This document shows positions 56,104 to 64,000 of a stretch of DNA of 64,000 bases, piece after piece. Numbering within the stretch: position 1 is the first letter of the stretch; the number at the start of each line of letters is the position of its first letter. This DNA is from JBBKWU01 sp037969035 (GTDB lineage Bacteria; Pseudomonadota; Alphaproteobacteria; Micavibrionales; Micavibrionaceae). The stretch covers positions 1 to 64,000 of the forward strand of contig JBBKWU010000015.1 in assembly GCA_037969035.1 (NCBI GenBank), written 5' to 3'. Both the position numbers and the translations under genes were made by a program. Below the pieces are notes generated by a model. It had not been told where the DNA came from. It was given only the letters and a program-made list of their open reading frames with translations, and made no database searches.

Positions 56104-56757
56104 ATGAAATTTTTCGTAGACACAGCAGACCTTGACGACATTCGCGACCTTGCCTCAACAGGCTTAGTGGACGGTGTTACAACCAACCCATCATTGATCG
56201 CCAAAAGCGGCAAGGAATTCATTCCGCTGATCGAAGAAATCTGCAAAATCATTGATGGCCCTGTGAGTGCCGAAGTTGGCGCGACTGATTACGAGACAAT
56301 GATCAAAGAAGGCCGTAAACTGGCTAAGATCGCGAAAAACATTGCCGTGAAAGTACCGTTGACAGAAGCTGGCCTTAAGGTTTGTAAAGAGCTCTCCGAT
56401 GAAGGCACCATGGTCAACGTCACGCTTTGCTTCTCCGCCGGTCAAGCCCTTTTGGCTGCTAAAGCTGGTGCAACATTCATTTCGCCTTTCGTTGGTCGCC
56501 TTGATGACCTTGGCTATGATGGCTTGGAGCTTATTGCCGACATCGTGCAAATCTATGAAAACTACGGTTTTGAAACAGAAGTTCTGGTTGCCTCGATCCG
56601 CAACCCGATGCACATCATTGATTCAGCGAAAATCGGTGCCCATGTTTCCACATGTCCGCCAAATGTTATTCGCCAGCTTTACAAGCACCCGCTCACAACG
56701 AGCGGCCTAGAAGCCTTTGTTGCTGACTGGAAAAAATCAGGCCAAAAAATCCTCTAA
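56104..56757 (+). CDS. fsa: fructose-6-phosphate aldolase / transaldolase, short type
   Basis: A 217-residue class I aldolase of the TalC/FSA group. [13 protein letters not shown] (24-36) and the Schiff-base lysine K83 in [10 protein letters not shown] are in place, and [11 protein letters not shown] follows. The enzyme acts in sugar-phosphate interconversion. Members of this short type are either fructose-6-phosphate aldolases or true transaldolases, which the motif does not separate. GGGAG lies before the ATG. Confidence 0.93.
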   Translation: MKFFVDTADLDDIRDLASTGLVDGVTTNPSLIAKSGKEFIPLIEEICKIIDGPVSAEVGATDYETMIKEGRKLAKIAKNIAVKVPLTEAGLKVCKELSDEGTMVNVTLCFSAGQALLAAKAGATFISPFVGRLDDLGYDGLELIADIVQIYENYGFETEVLVASIRNPMHIIDSAKIGAHVSTCPPNVIRQLYKHPLTTSGLEAFVADWKKSGQKIL

Positions 56758-56828
56758 TCGTTAATGAGTGCTGCGCTTCCAAAATAAGGAAACGCGGCGT
56801 CTCTGTTTAATTCACTTGACAAAACGAC

Positions 56829-57320
56829 ATGAAATCGGCTTTAACATTACTCATGCAAAAGATACAACGCACCATTTTCTGGACGATTCTTGCCTCGGAA
56901 ACGACGCATGTGTTCTGCTGCGTTCTCCCCACTATCGTCAGTATCATGAGCCTGCTTTCAGGCATGGGCTTAATTGCCGTGATGCCGAGTTGGATGAGTT
57001 CGTTCCACGACATGATGCACGCGTGGGAATTGCCCGTTATTATGTTCTCGGGCGTTCTATTGCTCCTCGGCTGGGTGCTTTATGCCGTTAGCCGCCGCAT
57101 TGATTGCCTGAAGGATGCTGGTTGTCATCACGAGCCTTGCGCGCCGAAGAAAAAAAGTGCTGCGAACATCCTGCTCCTTGCAACCGCACTTTTCATTATT
57201 AACACCTCGATATACATGACATTGCACCGCGGCATGAATAATACCACGGCGACAGTAACCACAAGCGTAACTTCGTCTCACAACAATCATGAACAAGGAT
57301 CGACCAATCATGCTCACTAA
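56829..57320 (+). CDS. hypothetical membrane protein with His-rich tail, 163 aa
   Basis: The protein has three to four membrane segments, with a Cys pair early (HVFCCVLPTIVS), a Cys/His loop (DCLKDAGCHHEPCAPKKK) and a C-terminal His-rich tail (SSHNNHEQGSTNHAH). The Cys/His pattern suggests metal binding, in the style of MerC-like membrane proteins, but no family match is certain. Its end overlaps the next gene by 11 bp, so the two are coupled. Confidence 0.6.
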   Translation: MKSALTLLMQKIQRTIFWTILASETTHVFCCVLPTIVSIMSLLSGMGLIAVMPSWMSSFHDMMHAWELPVIMFSGVLLLLGWVLYAVSRRIDCLKDAGCHHEPCAPKKKSAANILLLATALFIINTSIYMTLHRGMNNTTATVTTSVTSSHNNHEQGSTNHAH

Positions 57321-57585
57321 AGGTTCCCTGACTAAAGCAATGAACGCCGTCTCTTTATGGCTAAAAACAGAGTTCCCTTCCCAAGAAACAGAAAAAAAAC
57401 TTCAAGAACAAGGCTGGCGCGCAGAATATAAATCCGCACCGTCCATGGGTATGCATTTCGGTGCGACCGGTTATACGGTAAGATACACACCAGAAGGTAA
57501 AACTGTAGCTTTTGGCTCTGAAGAGCACAAACGTTACAAAGACGCCGTTCGCGCGATTGTTGAAAGCCAACAACCCAAGCCATAG
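57310..57585 (+). CDS. hypothetical small protein, 91 aa
   Basis: The start is taken at ATG 57310 with AAGGA 10 nt upstream; the frame opens 7 codons earlier. It is a soluble alpha/beta-type protein beginning MLTKGSLTKAMNAVSLWLKT. The overlap with the His-rich membrane protein suggests coexpression. No family is recognised. Confidence 0.55.
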   Translation: MLTKGSLTKAMNAVSLWLKTEFPSQETEKKLQEQGWRAEYKSAPSMGMHFGATGYTVRYTPEGKTVAFGSEEHKRYKDAVRAIVESQQPKP

Positions 57586-57683
57586 TTTTTTGTTACATAA
57601 ATTAAAAAGTCCCGTGACGTAAGCGCGTTACACGGTTATGATTGTATGGGCGTAACCGTGTAATCCTCCAAGAAAGCTAAAGA

Positions 57684-58394
57684 ATGTCCGGCATCATGAC
57701 CAAAGAAAAACCACCCGAAAACATTAGCGAAAACGACGTCATTAAATGGCTACAAAAAAATCCTGATTTTTTGGTCAAACGCCCTGACGTTTGTGATGTT
57801 TTGACGCCGCCGACAGAAAAACGCGAGCGCAACATCAGCGACTTTCAGTCCTTCATGATTAAACGCCTAAAAGAAGACAAAGAAGGTATCATCGAAGAAG
57901 CACGCGAAATGGTGGAAACCAGCCGCCTGAACATGAATAATCTAAGCCGCATCCACAAAGCCGTTCTGATGATGTTGGAAGCACACAGCTTCGAAGATTT
58001 CATCCATGTGATGACCATGGATTTTGCCGCTCTCATGGATGTTGATATTGTCACAATCACCGTTGAGTCCGAAGGTGACACGATCCCGCATATCCACATG
58101 AACGGTGTTCACGTTGTCACACCTGGCACGATTGATTTGTTCATGAAAGACAAAGCCGTCATTTTAGAAGATCACATCGCAGGCCATGATGAAATTTATG
58201 GTGGCGGTTCTGGTCTTGTGAAATCCCAAGCCCTTGTGAAACTCAATATTGCCCATGATGTGCCGCAAGCCCTCCTCGCCTTCGGTAGCCGTAATCCGGA
58301 AATGTTCCAAAGCGGTCAAGGCACAGAAATGATCTTTTTCCTCGGGCAAGTTGTGGAGCGCTGTTTCAGAGCATGGCTACGCCTTCCCCTTTAA
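57684..58394 (+). CDS. DUF484 family protein (GAF-like)
   Basis: A 236-residue protein with the DUF484 pattern: a helical N-terminus with VIKWLQKNPDFLVKRPDVCD, a linker helix, and a GAF-like C-terminal domain ending QALLAFGSRNPEMFQSGQGT. DUF484 genes commonly precede xerC, and here the two overlap by 22 bp. The molecular role is not established. Confidence 0.92.
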   Translation: MSGIMTKEKPPENISENDVIKWLQKNPDFLVKRPDVCDVLTPPTEKRERNISDFQSFMIKRLKEDKEGIIEEAREMVETSRLNMNNLSRIHKAVLMMLEAHSFEDFIHVMTMDFAALMDVDIVTITVESEGDTIPHIHMNGVHVVTPGTIDLFMKDKAVILEDHIAGHDEIYGGGSGLVKSQALVKLNIAHDVPQALLAFGSRNPEMFQSGQGTEMIFFLGQVVERCFRAWLRLPL

Positions 58395-59329
58395 AAGCTC
58401 ATATCCTCGATTTATGCGCTGCTGACCTTGCCGCAAAGCTTTCCGAGTGGATGCGCTATTTAAGTGCGGAGAAAAACCTCTCGCCGCATACGCAGCGTGC
58501 CTATGGCACGGATATCACGCAATTCATTACCTTCATGGTTGAATATATCGGCAAACCCCCTTCGCTTGATGATTTGTCTGAATTTGATCTGCGCAGCTTC
58601 CGCGCATGGATGTCACAACGGGCAATGGGCGGGGCAAGTGCGGCGAGCCGTGCGCGTTCCCTTTCTGGCGTGAAGAACTTCCTGACATGGATGGATAAGC
58701 GCGGCTTCATGCATAATGCCGCGATCAGCAACGTCCGCAGCCCCAAACAACCACGCAAGCTACCGCGCCCGCTTTACGAAGGCCAAGCCCTCGACTTTAT
58801 TAAAGACAGCCCTAATGAGAGCTGGACAGACAAACGCAACCGCGCCCTGTTCACACTGCTTTATGGCTGCGGCCTACGGATACAAGAAGCTCTAGGGCTT
58901 GATATTCGTGACCTGCCCAATGACGAGGGCTACATGCGCGTAATGGGTAAAGGCAGCAAAGAACGCCAAGTTCCCGTTTTAAAGATCGTTGAAGATACCA
59001 TCAATGAATACCGCAAGGTTTGCCCCTACCCCGAAGAATATGGACGTCCACTATTCATGGGTGCACGCGGCAAAAGAATGCGCCAACAAATCGCGCAAAA
59101 AGCCATGCGCGAGCTCCGCATCGAATTTGATCTGCCCGAAAACGCGACCCCGCACGCGCTACGGCACAGCTTTGCCACACACCTCCTGCAAAACGGCGCT
59201 AACTTACGCGAAATTCAAGAGCTTTTGGGGCATGCATCTCTCAGCACAACCCAGCGCTACACCGATGTGGACACCAAAAAACTGATGGAAACCTACCGCG
59301 CGTTCCATCCTCGTAACAATAGAGATTAA
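58373..59329 (+). CDS. xerC: tyrosine recombinase XerC
   Basis: A 318-residue site-specific recombinase that resolves chromosome dimers at dif. The N-terminal SAM-like domain is followed by the catalytic domain with all key residues: R169 (CGLRIQEAL), K193, H261/R264 (HALRHSFATH), H287 (LLGHASL) and the nucleophile Y296 (TQRYTDV). It overlaps the DUF484 gene by 22 bp, so it is translationally coupled. Confidence 0.95.
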   Translation: MATPSPLKAHILDLCAADLAAKLSEWMRYLSAEKNLSPHTQRAYGTDITQFITFMVEYIGKPPSLDDLSEFDLRSFRAWMSQRAMGGASAASRARSLSGVKNFLTWMDKRGFMHNAAISNVRSPKQPRKLPRPLYEGQALDFIKDSPNESWTDKRNRALFTLLYGCGLRIQEALGLDIRDLPNDEGYMRVMGKGSKERQVPVLKIVEDTINEYRKVCPYPEEYGRPLFMGARGKRMRQQIAQKAMRELRIEFDLPENATPHALRHSFATHLLQNGANLREIQELLGHASLSTTQRYTDVDTKKLMETYRAFHPRNNRD

Positions 59330-59437
59330 ACCCTCTTTTTTAACTCCCTATTGCTGCATTTCAAAAAATTAACCTTATATTAACCTTTTCTCCATTATAA
59401 TTTTACATAATTATAAACGTTGTGAGGAGATATAAAA

Positions 59438-60508
59438 ATGGGCGCTCTAGATGAAACTGTAGATGAAGCGAATAACACCATGTCAACAAATGACACCATA
59501 AATATAGACATAAAAAAATATGGAGACATGACATCTGCGCAACGCCAATCCATGGCGAATGCAATGGTGGATTTAAAGGCGCATCTTGATGATCTCAGAG
59601 GGATCCAAGAAACGCCTGACATTACAGAAGAAATAGACCGTACATATACGGCTATGGGTGCATTATTGCCGCTAGGTGATCCATCACAACTAATTGTACC
59701 AGAAAGTGAAACTTGGGAAGAAACAAAACAACGCAAAGCATCGCACGAACACTATGACCAATGGTATGACAGACTTTCTGGTTCAAATGCTAGAGAAGAG
59801 TTCAAAGCATTAGACCTCAGTGATTATGATGCAGGCCGTATGGTCACATCAAGAATGGCACCACAGCAAGCCGTCGAATACCTGACAGAACCTATTAACG
59901 AATATGTAAGGGAAAATCTTTCTGATTTTTCATCAAATTCTTCCTACGATGATTTCAGTAGCGTTCGGTCTCATGTTCCAGAATTTCAAAACCGCATCGA
60001 GGTAGCCGCTCATCATCAACACGCAGACAACCCAGAAATCAGTGTCGATGACCACGAAACGCTCTTAACAGAAGAAACCCGTATTAACGAATTCCGCGAT
60101 AGAGTTGGCAGCCAAAATTTTGATGGTCTATTACGCCAGAGCGCGATTATAGACATTAATTCGCTCCTCACTGGCGTGGACAACGCCGTCTGTAACATCA
60201 ATGGCAGAGAAGCTGGGGAATGGAAAGTGATGTTCTCAGATGCTGCTCGTCTAGAGAATATGTACTCCCGCGCAGAATCTAGTGTCGAGGCCCGTATCTC
60301 TAACATCAACAGAATTGCAGACAAAGAAAGAATCGATCTGTCCGACAGAGAAGGAATGGGAAAAATTGGTATTGACATTGATTCACTAGATGCCGTGAAA
60401 GAACGATTAACCACACTTGGTTGGTCTAAAGATCATCCGGGAATTGCGCGCCTCCTGTCCTCGGAAAACACTGGTTGCGCACCTAGCGAAAGATGGAATC
60501 TTTTTTAA
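59438..60508 (+). CDS. hypothetical acidic protein, 356 aa
   Basis: GAGGAG lies 9 nt before the ATG. The product is soluble, helical and acidic, with no signal peptide (starts MGALDETVDEANNTMSTNDT). Most of it reads as an extended helical array without obvious enzyme motifs. The C-terminus (PGIARLLSSENTGCAPSERW) contains one of only two cysteines. No family is recognised. Confidence 0.55.
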   Translation: MGALDETVDEANNTMSTNDTINIDIKKYGDMTSAQRQSMANAMVDLKAHLDDLRGIQETPDITEEIDRTYTAMGALLPLGDPSQLIVPESETWEETKQRKASHEHYDQWYDRLSGSNAREEFKALDLSDYDAGRMVTSRMAPQQAVEYLTEPINEYVRENLSDFSSNSSYDDFSSVRSHVPEFQNRIEVAAHHQHADNPEISVDDHETLLTEETRINEFRDRVGSQNFDGLLRQSAIIDINSLLTGVDNAVCNINGREAGEWKVMFSDAARLENMYSRAESSVEARISNINRIADKERIDLSDREGMGKIGIDIDSLDAVKERLTTLGWSKDHPGIARLLSSENTGCAPSERWNLF

Positions 60509-60549
60509 AAAACCATCAATTTGCATATTCCCGTAATTTGAAATAATAT

Positions 60550-60972
60550 ATGGCGATGGATAATAATGAACAATATTCGCCGCTTGTGCGTGAACTACAA
60601 CATGCCTTTAATCGCTGTAAGGATGACGGTGATCAGGCTTTATTCGTTTGCGCTAAACACTTCTACTCATTAGAAACACGGTCCTTTGTTTATATTCCTG
60701 TGCAATCTGGTGTATGGCCATGGTCTGTTTTTGATAACCATCCTGATATTCGTGCAGGATATCTAGAAAAACCAATGATCGCATTTGATTTAACGAAAGA
60801 ATTTGCAGAACAATTTCCAGAGTCTCTAAACCATACAAACACCATCGATTGCTTTGGCAACACCCCGCTTTATCATATAGCTGACCGCACGGGCGTTATT
60901 CCCGCACAAGAGCAGGCGAAATTCCACGGAAAAGCGCTACGCCGTACAGATCACCTCAGATTGGTGAAATAA
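60550..60972 (+). CDS. hypothetical protein, 140 aa
   Basis: A soluble protein starting MAMDNNEQYSPLVRELQHAF, 41 bp after the acidic 356-aa gene on the same strand; a second ATG two codons in is also possible. The middle contains aromatic-rich IPVQSGVWPWSVFDNHPDIR. There is no recognised family. It is convergent with lpd and separated by 6 bp. Confidence 0.5.
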   Translation: MAMDNNEQYSPLVRELQHAFNRCKDDGDQALFVCAKHFYSLETRSFVYIPVQSGVWPWSVFDNHPDIRAGYLEKPMIAFDLTKEFAEQFPESLNHTNTIDCFGNTPLYHIADRTGVIPAQEQAKFHGKALRRTDHLRLVK

Positions 60973-60978
60973 GTCTCT

Positions 60979-62373
60979 TTAGATATGAATAGGGCGACCG
61001 TGAACCGCTAAGCACGCTTCTTTCACGGCTTCTTCCAATGTTGGGTGCGCATGGCATATACGTGCCAAATCTTCCGCAGAACCACCAAATTCAAGGATAA
61101 TTGCGCCTTCTGCGATCATCGTTCCTGCCTCAGGCCCCACGATATGCATACCGAGCAAGCGATCGGTCTTTGCATCCGCAAGAACCTTCACAAAGCCGTC
61201 AGTGGCATTCATCGCGCGCGCACGACCATTGGCCATGAACGGGAATTTACCTGATTTATATTCAACGCCCGCTTCTTTCAGCTGCTCTTCTGTCTTACCG
61301 ACAGCCGCGACCTCTGGGAATGTGTAGACAACACCGGGGATAGCGTCATAATCAATATGGCCTGATTGACCGTCGAGCATTTCCGCAAGCACAACACCTT
61401 CGTCTTCAGCTTTATGCGCAAGCATAGGGCCCACAATCACATCGCCAATCGCGTAAATACCATCAACATTGGTTTTAAAATGACCATCAGTGACAACGCG
61501 TCCGCGATCATCCGTTTTCACGCCAGCCTTATCAAGGCCGAGCTTGTCCGTAAAGGCTTTACGCCCCACAGCCACCAACACGATGTCCGTTTTAATTTTT
61601 TCAGCATCACCGCCCGCCGCAGGTTCAATCGTTAAATCAACGCCTGATTTACCCGCTTTTGCGCTCGTGACTTTGCTCGAAAGCTTGAATTTCAAGCCCT
61701 GCTTTTTCAAAATCTTCAATGTCTCTTTGCCGATTTCTTTGTCCATACCCGGCAAGATGTGATCCATGTATTCTACAATCGTAACATTCGCGCCTAAACG
61801 CTGCCAGACAGATCCCATCTCAAGACCGATCACGCCACCACCGATCACAACCATGTCCTTTGGTACTTTGGTAAGTTCTAACGCGCCTGTAGAGGACACA
61901 ATCTGTTTCTCGTCAATCTCGATATTCGGGAGCGATACAACGTCTGAGCCTGTCGCGATAACAATGTGTTTGGCTTTGTATGTGTCTTTACCAACTTTGA
62001 CGCTACCTTTGCCTTCGATGCTGCCTTCGCCTTTGAGCCAATCAACCTTGTTCTTTTTAAACAGAAATTCGATGCCTTTGGTGTTGGCCTCAACAACGGA
62101 ATCTTTAAACGCCATCATTTGCTTTAGGTTAAGTTTTGGTGTGCCGACGTCAATGCCGATATCCTTAAAGCCGTGCGACGCTTGATGGTATTTCTCAGAC
62201 GAAGCCAACATCGCTTTGGAAGGGATACAGCCAATATTCAAACATGTCCCGCCTAATGTATCGCGCTTTTCAACGCACGCGGTTTTCATGCCAAGCTGCG
62301 CGCAGCGTATCGCGCATACATAGCCGCCCGGACCAGAACCAATTATAATGACATCATAAGATTTTTCAGACAT
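60979..62373 (-). CDS. lpdA: dihydrolipoyl dehydrogenase
   Basis: A 464-residue FAD flavoprotein, the E3 subunit of 2-oxoacid dehydrogenase complexes. It has the N-terminal FAD site ([12 protein letters not shown]), the redox disulfide C44/C49 ([14 protein letters not shown]), the NAD site ([16 protein letters not shown]) and the C-terminal His-Glu pair (HAHPTLEEA). No lipoyl domain is fused. E1/E2 genes are not in this window. Confidence 0.97.
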   Translation of the reverse strand: MSEKSYDVIIIGSGPGGYVCAIRCAQLGMKTACVEKRDTLGGTCLNIGCIPSKAMLASSEKYHQASHGFKDIGIDVGTPKLNLKQMMAFKDSVVEANTKGIEFLFKKNKVDWLKGEGSIEGKGSVKVGKDTYKAKHIVIATGSDVVSLPNIEIDEKQIVSSTGALELTKVPKDMVVIGGGVIGLEMGSVWQRLGANVTIVEYMDHILPGMDKEIGKETLKILKKQGLKFKLSSKVTSAKAGKSGVDLTIEPAAGGDAEKIKTDIVLVAVGRKAFTDKLGLDKAGVKTDDRGRVVTDGHFKTNVDGIYAIGDVIVGPMLAHKAEDEGVVLAEMLDGQSGHIDYDAIPGVVYTFPEVAAVGKTEEQLKEAGVEYKSGKFPFMANGRARAMNATDGFVKVLADAKTDRLLGMHIVGPEAGTMIAEGAIILEFGGSAEDLARICHAHPTLEEAVKEACLAVHGRPIHI

Positions 62374-62451
62374 GGAGACATACCCTTCTAGGAAGTTTTA
62401 CACTCTAGAAACTTAGTGAAAAGAGTAGAAGGCGGCAAGGGGTTTTTAGCA

Positions 62452-62490
62452 GTAAAAGCAAAGCCCTGCGGAATTACACCGCATGAGGGC
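62452..62490 (-). terminator. intrinsic terminator after LOG-family gene
   Basis: On the minus strand GCCC-TCA-TGCGG pairs with CCGCA-GGGC around a 7-nt loop (62463-62490), and is followed by TTTGCTTTT. It lies just past the stop at 62496. Confidence 0.6.
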
Positions 62491-62495
62491 GATGC

Positions 62496-64000
62496 CTACA
62501 GTGTATGCTTAAGCAAAACAGGCTGATGGGCTGCGCGTTTCGTAACAAACGCATCTTTGATTGTTTGATATTGCTCATCAGTATAAGGCAAGAGCGGCGC
62601 CATTTCTTTCGCGGAGCGTGCCGTGCGTAAAATTTCCATCGCTTCTTCTTTGGTTTCGACAACCTGAATATTAAAGTGCTTAAAATCATCCTTCGGGATC
62701 ATTCTCAAGAACGGATCATAGTTCCCGCCTTGGTTCACAATAATCAACGGACGATTTTCAACAGGGTAGAAACCGTTTTTGCGCATAATCACAGATCCGA
62801 TGATTTCCTGAATAGTACCCGCTCCACCTGGAAGAACGACCTCAGCATCTGTTCTTTGCAACTCGTGCATGCGTTGGTAAATCGTAGGGTAAACAGCCCA
62901 ATAATCCACATCCGTCAACAAGCCCTCTTCCTCTTTTGTGTCCTGACACTGGATCGAGGACACATGCGCGACAGGAATATTGTCATTGGCAATTTTTTGG
63001 CTTTGTAGATAAGGGCGGAATTCCTCGTTAAATATCTTTGCGCCTTGGGAGGTTTCAAACATCAAACCGTCGGGGCCTGTGCCGCCACCGTTTTTAATGC
63101 CAAACCCATAGGCCGCCAAATCAAAACCAAAATCGCGCGCGTAATCTTTCATGTCGCCATCCGTTGTCGAAGCAGAACAATAGATTGTGACATTGTACTT
63201 ATCGACAGGGCATTTTTCGCCATCTTCGATAAAGGTGTTTTCAGGAACCTGATCGGGCTCGTACTCCGCGAACGCTTCGTTCATTTTTTCCACCAACGCA
63301 GGGTCATCAGCCTTCACAACGCCAGAGAAAATATTTTCAGGCATCTCAGGAATAAGTCCCGCAGCATAGTGGTTAAACACCTTCATAAGCGGCTGCCACG
63401 TTGGGCAATCCATCACGAAGAATGGTTTAGCGGAGACAGATTTATCCTTGATCTGTTTACCAACAATCAATGAGAAAAACGTAAAGCTGCGCTCCCAGAA
63501 TGTAGCGTCACCAACCATCGTGCGGCTATCAGGTGTCAGCATAAAGCCTTCGGATTTACGCGTGAAGTTAAAGAAGTTCTCAAGCGGCGTTTTCATGACA
63601 AACTTGCTGCCGTCATCGCGCTTAACATCATGGTCACGGGCAATGGATAAATCATGCATACCACCATTGCCGCACATGAATTTATAAATGCCTGTTAAGC
63701 TCTGACGAACGGGTTTGGTAAGTCCTGTGCTTTTGCGTCCTTTATAAAGGCTGTGCTGTGTGCCTAATCTCCACGCCTCGCCTGATGCTTTTGTAAAGCT
63801 ACGGCTTAGGCTTGTATCAGTGTTTTCAATTTCATATATACCTGTCACGCGGGAAATGGCCTTCATCACTTGCGCTGTGTAGCTGTGAAGTGCTACGAAA
63901 TGCGGGTTTTCCGCCTGTGTTTTTTGCTCAGGATCATTTTTAGGCACCATAAAGTATTTGGTGTCCACCGCCGCATAATCAGGGCGCGGTTCAATAATCA
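62496..64000 (-). CDS. LOG-family (lysine-decarboxylase-like) protein, 5' end beyond window
   Basis: The C-terminal part has the LOG Rossmann signature LPGGAGTIQEIIGSVIMRK, as in cytokinin-activating phosphoribohydrolases and other nucleotide-cleaving relatives. The visible 501 codons far exceed the usual ~200 residues; roughly 250 extra N-terminal residues carry no recognised motif. The frame stays open to the right edge, so the true start is likely outside. A GTG at 63968 is possible but unsupported. The substrate is unknown. Confidence 0.78.
   Translation of the reverse strand, partial: IIEPRPDYAAVDTKYFMVPKNDPEQKTQAENPHFVALHSYTAQVMKAISRVTGIYEIENTDTSLSRSFTKASGEAWRLGTQHSLYKGRKSTGLTKPVRQSLTGIYKFMCGNGGMHDLSIARDHDVKRDDGSKFVMKTPLENFFNFTRKSEGFMLTPDSRTMVGDATFWERSFTFFSLIVGKQIKDKSVSAKPFFVMDCPTWQPLMKVFNHYAAGLIPEMPENIFSGVVKADDPALVEKMNEAFAEYEPDQVPENTFIEDGEKCPVDKYNVTIYCSASTTDGDMKDYARDFGFDLAAYGFGIKNGGGTGPDGLMFETSQGAKIFNEEFRPYLQSQKIANDNIPVAHVSSIQCQDTKEEEGLLTDVDYWAVYPTIYQRMHELQRTDAEVVLPGGAGTIQEIIGSVIMRKNGFYPVENRPLIIVNQGGNYDPFLRMIPKDDFKHFNIQVVETKEEAMEILRTARSAKEMAPLLPYTDEQYQTIKDAFVTKRAAHQPVLLKHTL

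Overview
The window looks like a chromosomal segment of an alphaproteobacterium of moderate GC content. The evidence is an F1 ATP synthase cluster in the alphaproteobacterial order atpH-A-G-D-C without F0 genes, a DUF484-XerC pair close to a dihydrolipoyl dehydrogenase, and a RadC/Map/UvrB/LysS/PriA housekeeping set. A little-studied lineage (for example Micavibrio-like or another deep Rhodospirillales-type group) would fit the many unrecognised small membrane proteins, but this is an inference that cannot be settled here. No prophage, CRISPR array, rRNA or complete insertion sequence was seen.

Layout. 0-10 kb: an odd tRNA-Leu(TAA), a TerC-family protein behind a pentapeptide-repeat protein, a CinA-type protein, methionine aminopeptidase, RadC, orphan membrane proteins, PurB, and an iron locus (bacterioferritin, isochorismatase-like hydrolase, Fur-box-like sites, bacterioferritin-associated ferredoxin). 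10-20 kb: secreted cyclophilin, GH13 alpha-glucosidase, several lipoproteins and orphans, a cold-shock protein with a long leader, a PhnA C-terminal-domain protein, an HExxH protein and an orphan Phd-type antitoxin with inverted repeats upstream. 20-30 kb: UvrB, a run of unknown genes ending in an M29-type aminopeptidase, a nitroreductase, an XRE regulator and LysS. 30-36 kb: a pilin-like anchored protein, a DksA/TraR-type protein, an MscS channel with a polylysine tail and a DinG-type helicase. Two copies of a ~100 bp inverted-repeat element flank this stretch.

35.7-43.1 kb: the F1 ATP synthase operon on the minus strand. It is unusual because unrecognised small genes follow atpA (three of them), atpG (one) and atpD (one) with almost no spacing, and a further gene lies on the opposite strand between atpH and atpA.

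43.3-53.1 kb: the most interesting region. On the plus strand it encodes an acyl-AMP ligase fused to a carrier domain, an MBOAT acyltransferase, a 47-residue single-pass protein and its truncated tandem copy, and a sulfotransferase. On the minus strand it encodes two TraX-like membrane proteins and a membrane-anchored SGNH protein with the DltD-type Ser and DxxH pattern. Together these look like a Gram-negative counterpart of the Dlt (DltA/C, B, X, D) cell-envelope acylation pathway. Two tandem membrane-bound spermidine-synthase-like proteins follow.

53-64 kb: PriA, an orphan, transaldolase-like fructose-6-phosphate aldolase, a His-rich membrane protein, DUF484 and XerC, two orphans, dihydrolipoyl dehydrogenase, and a LOG-family protein whose 5' end runs off the right edge.
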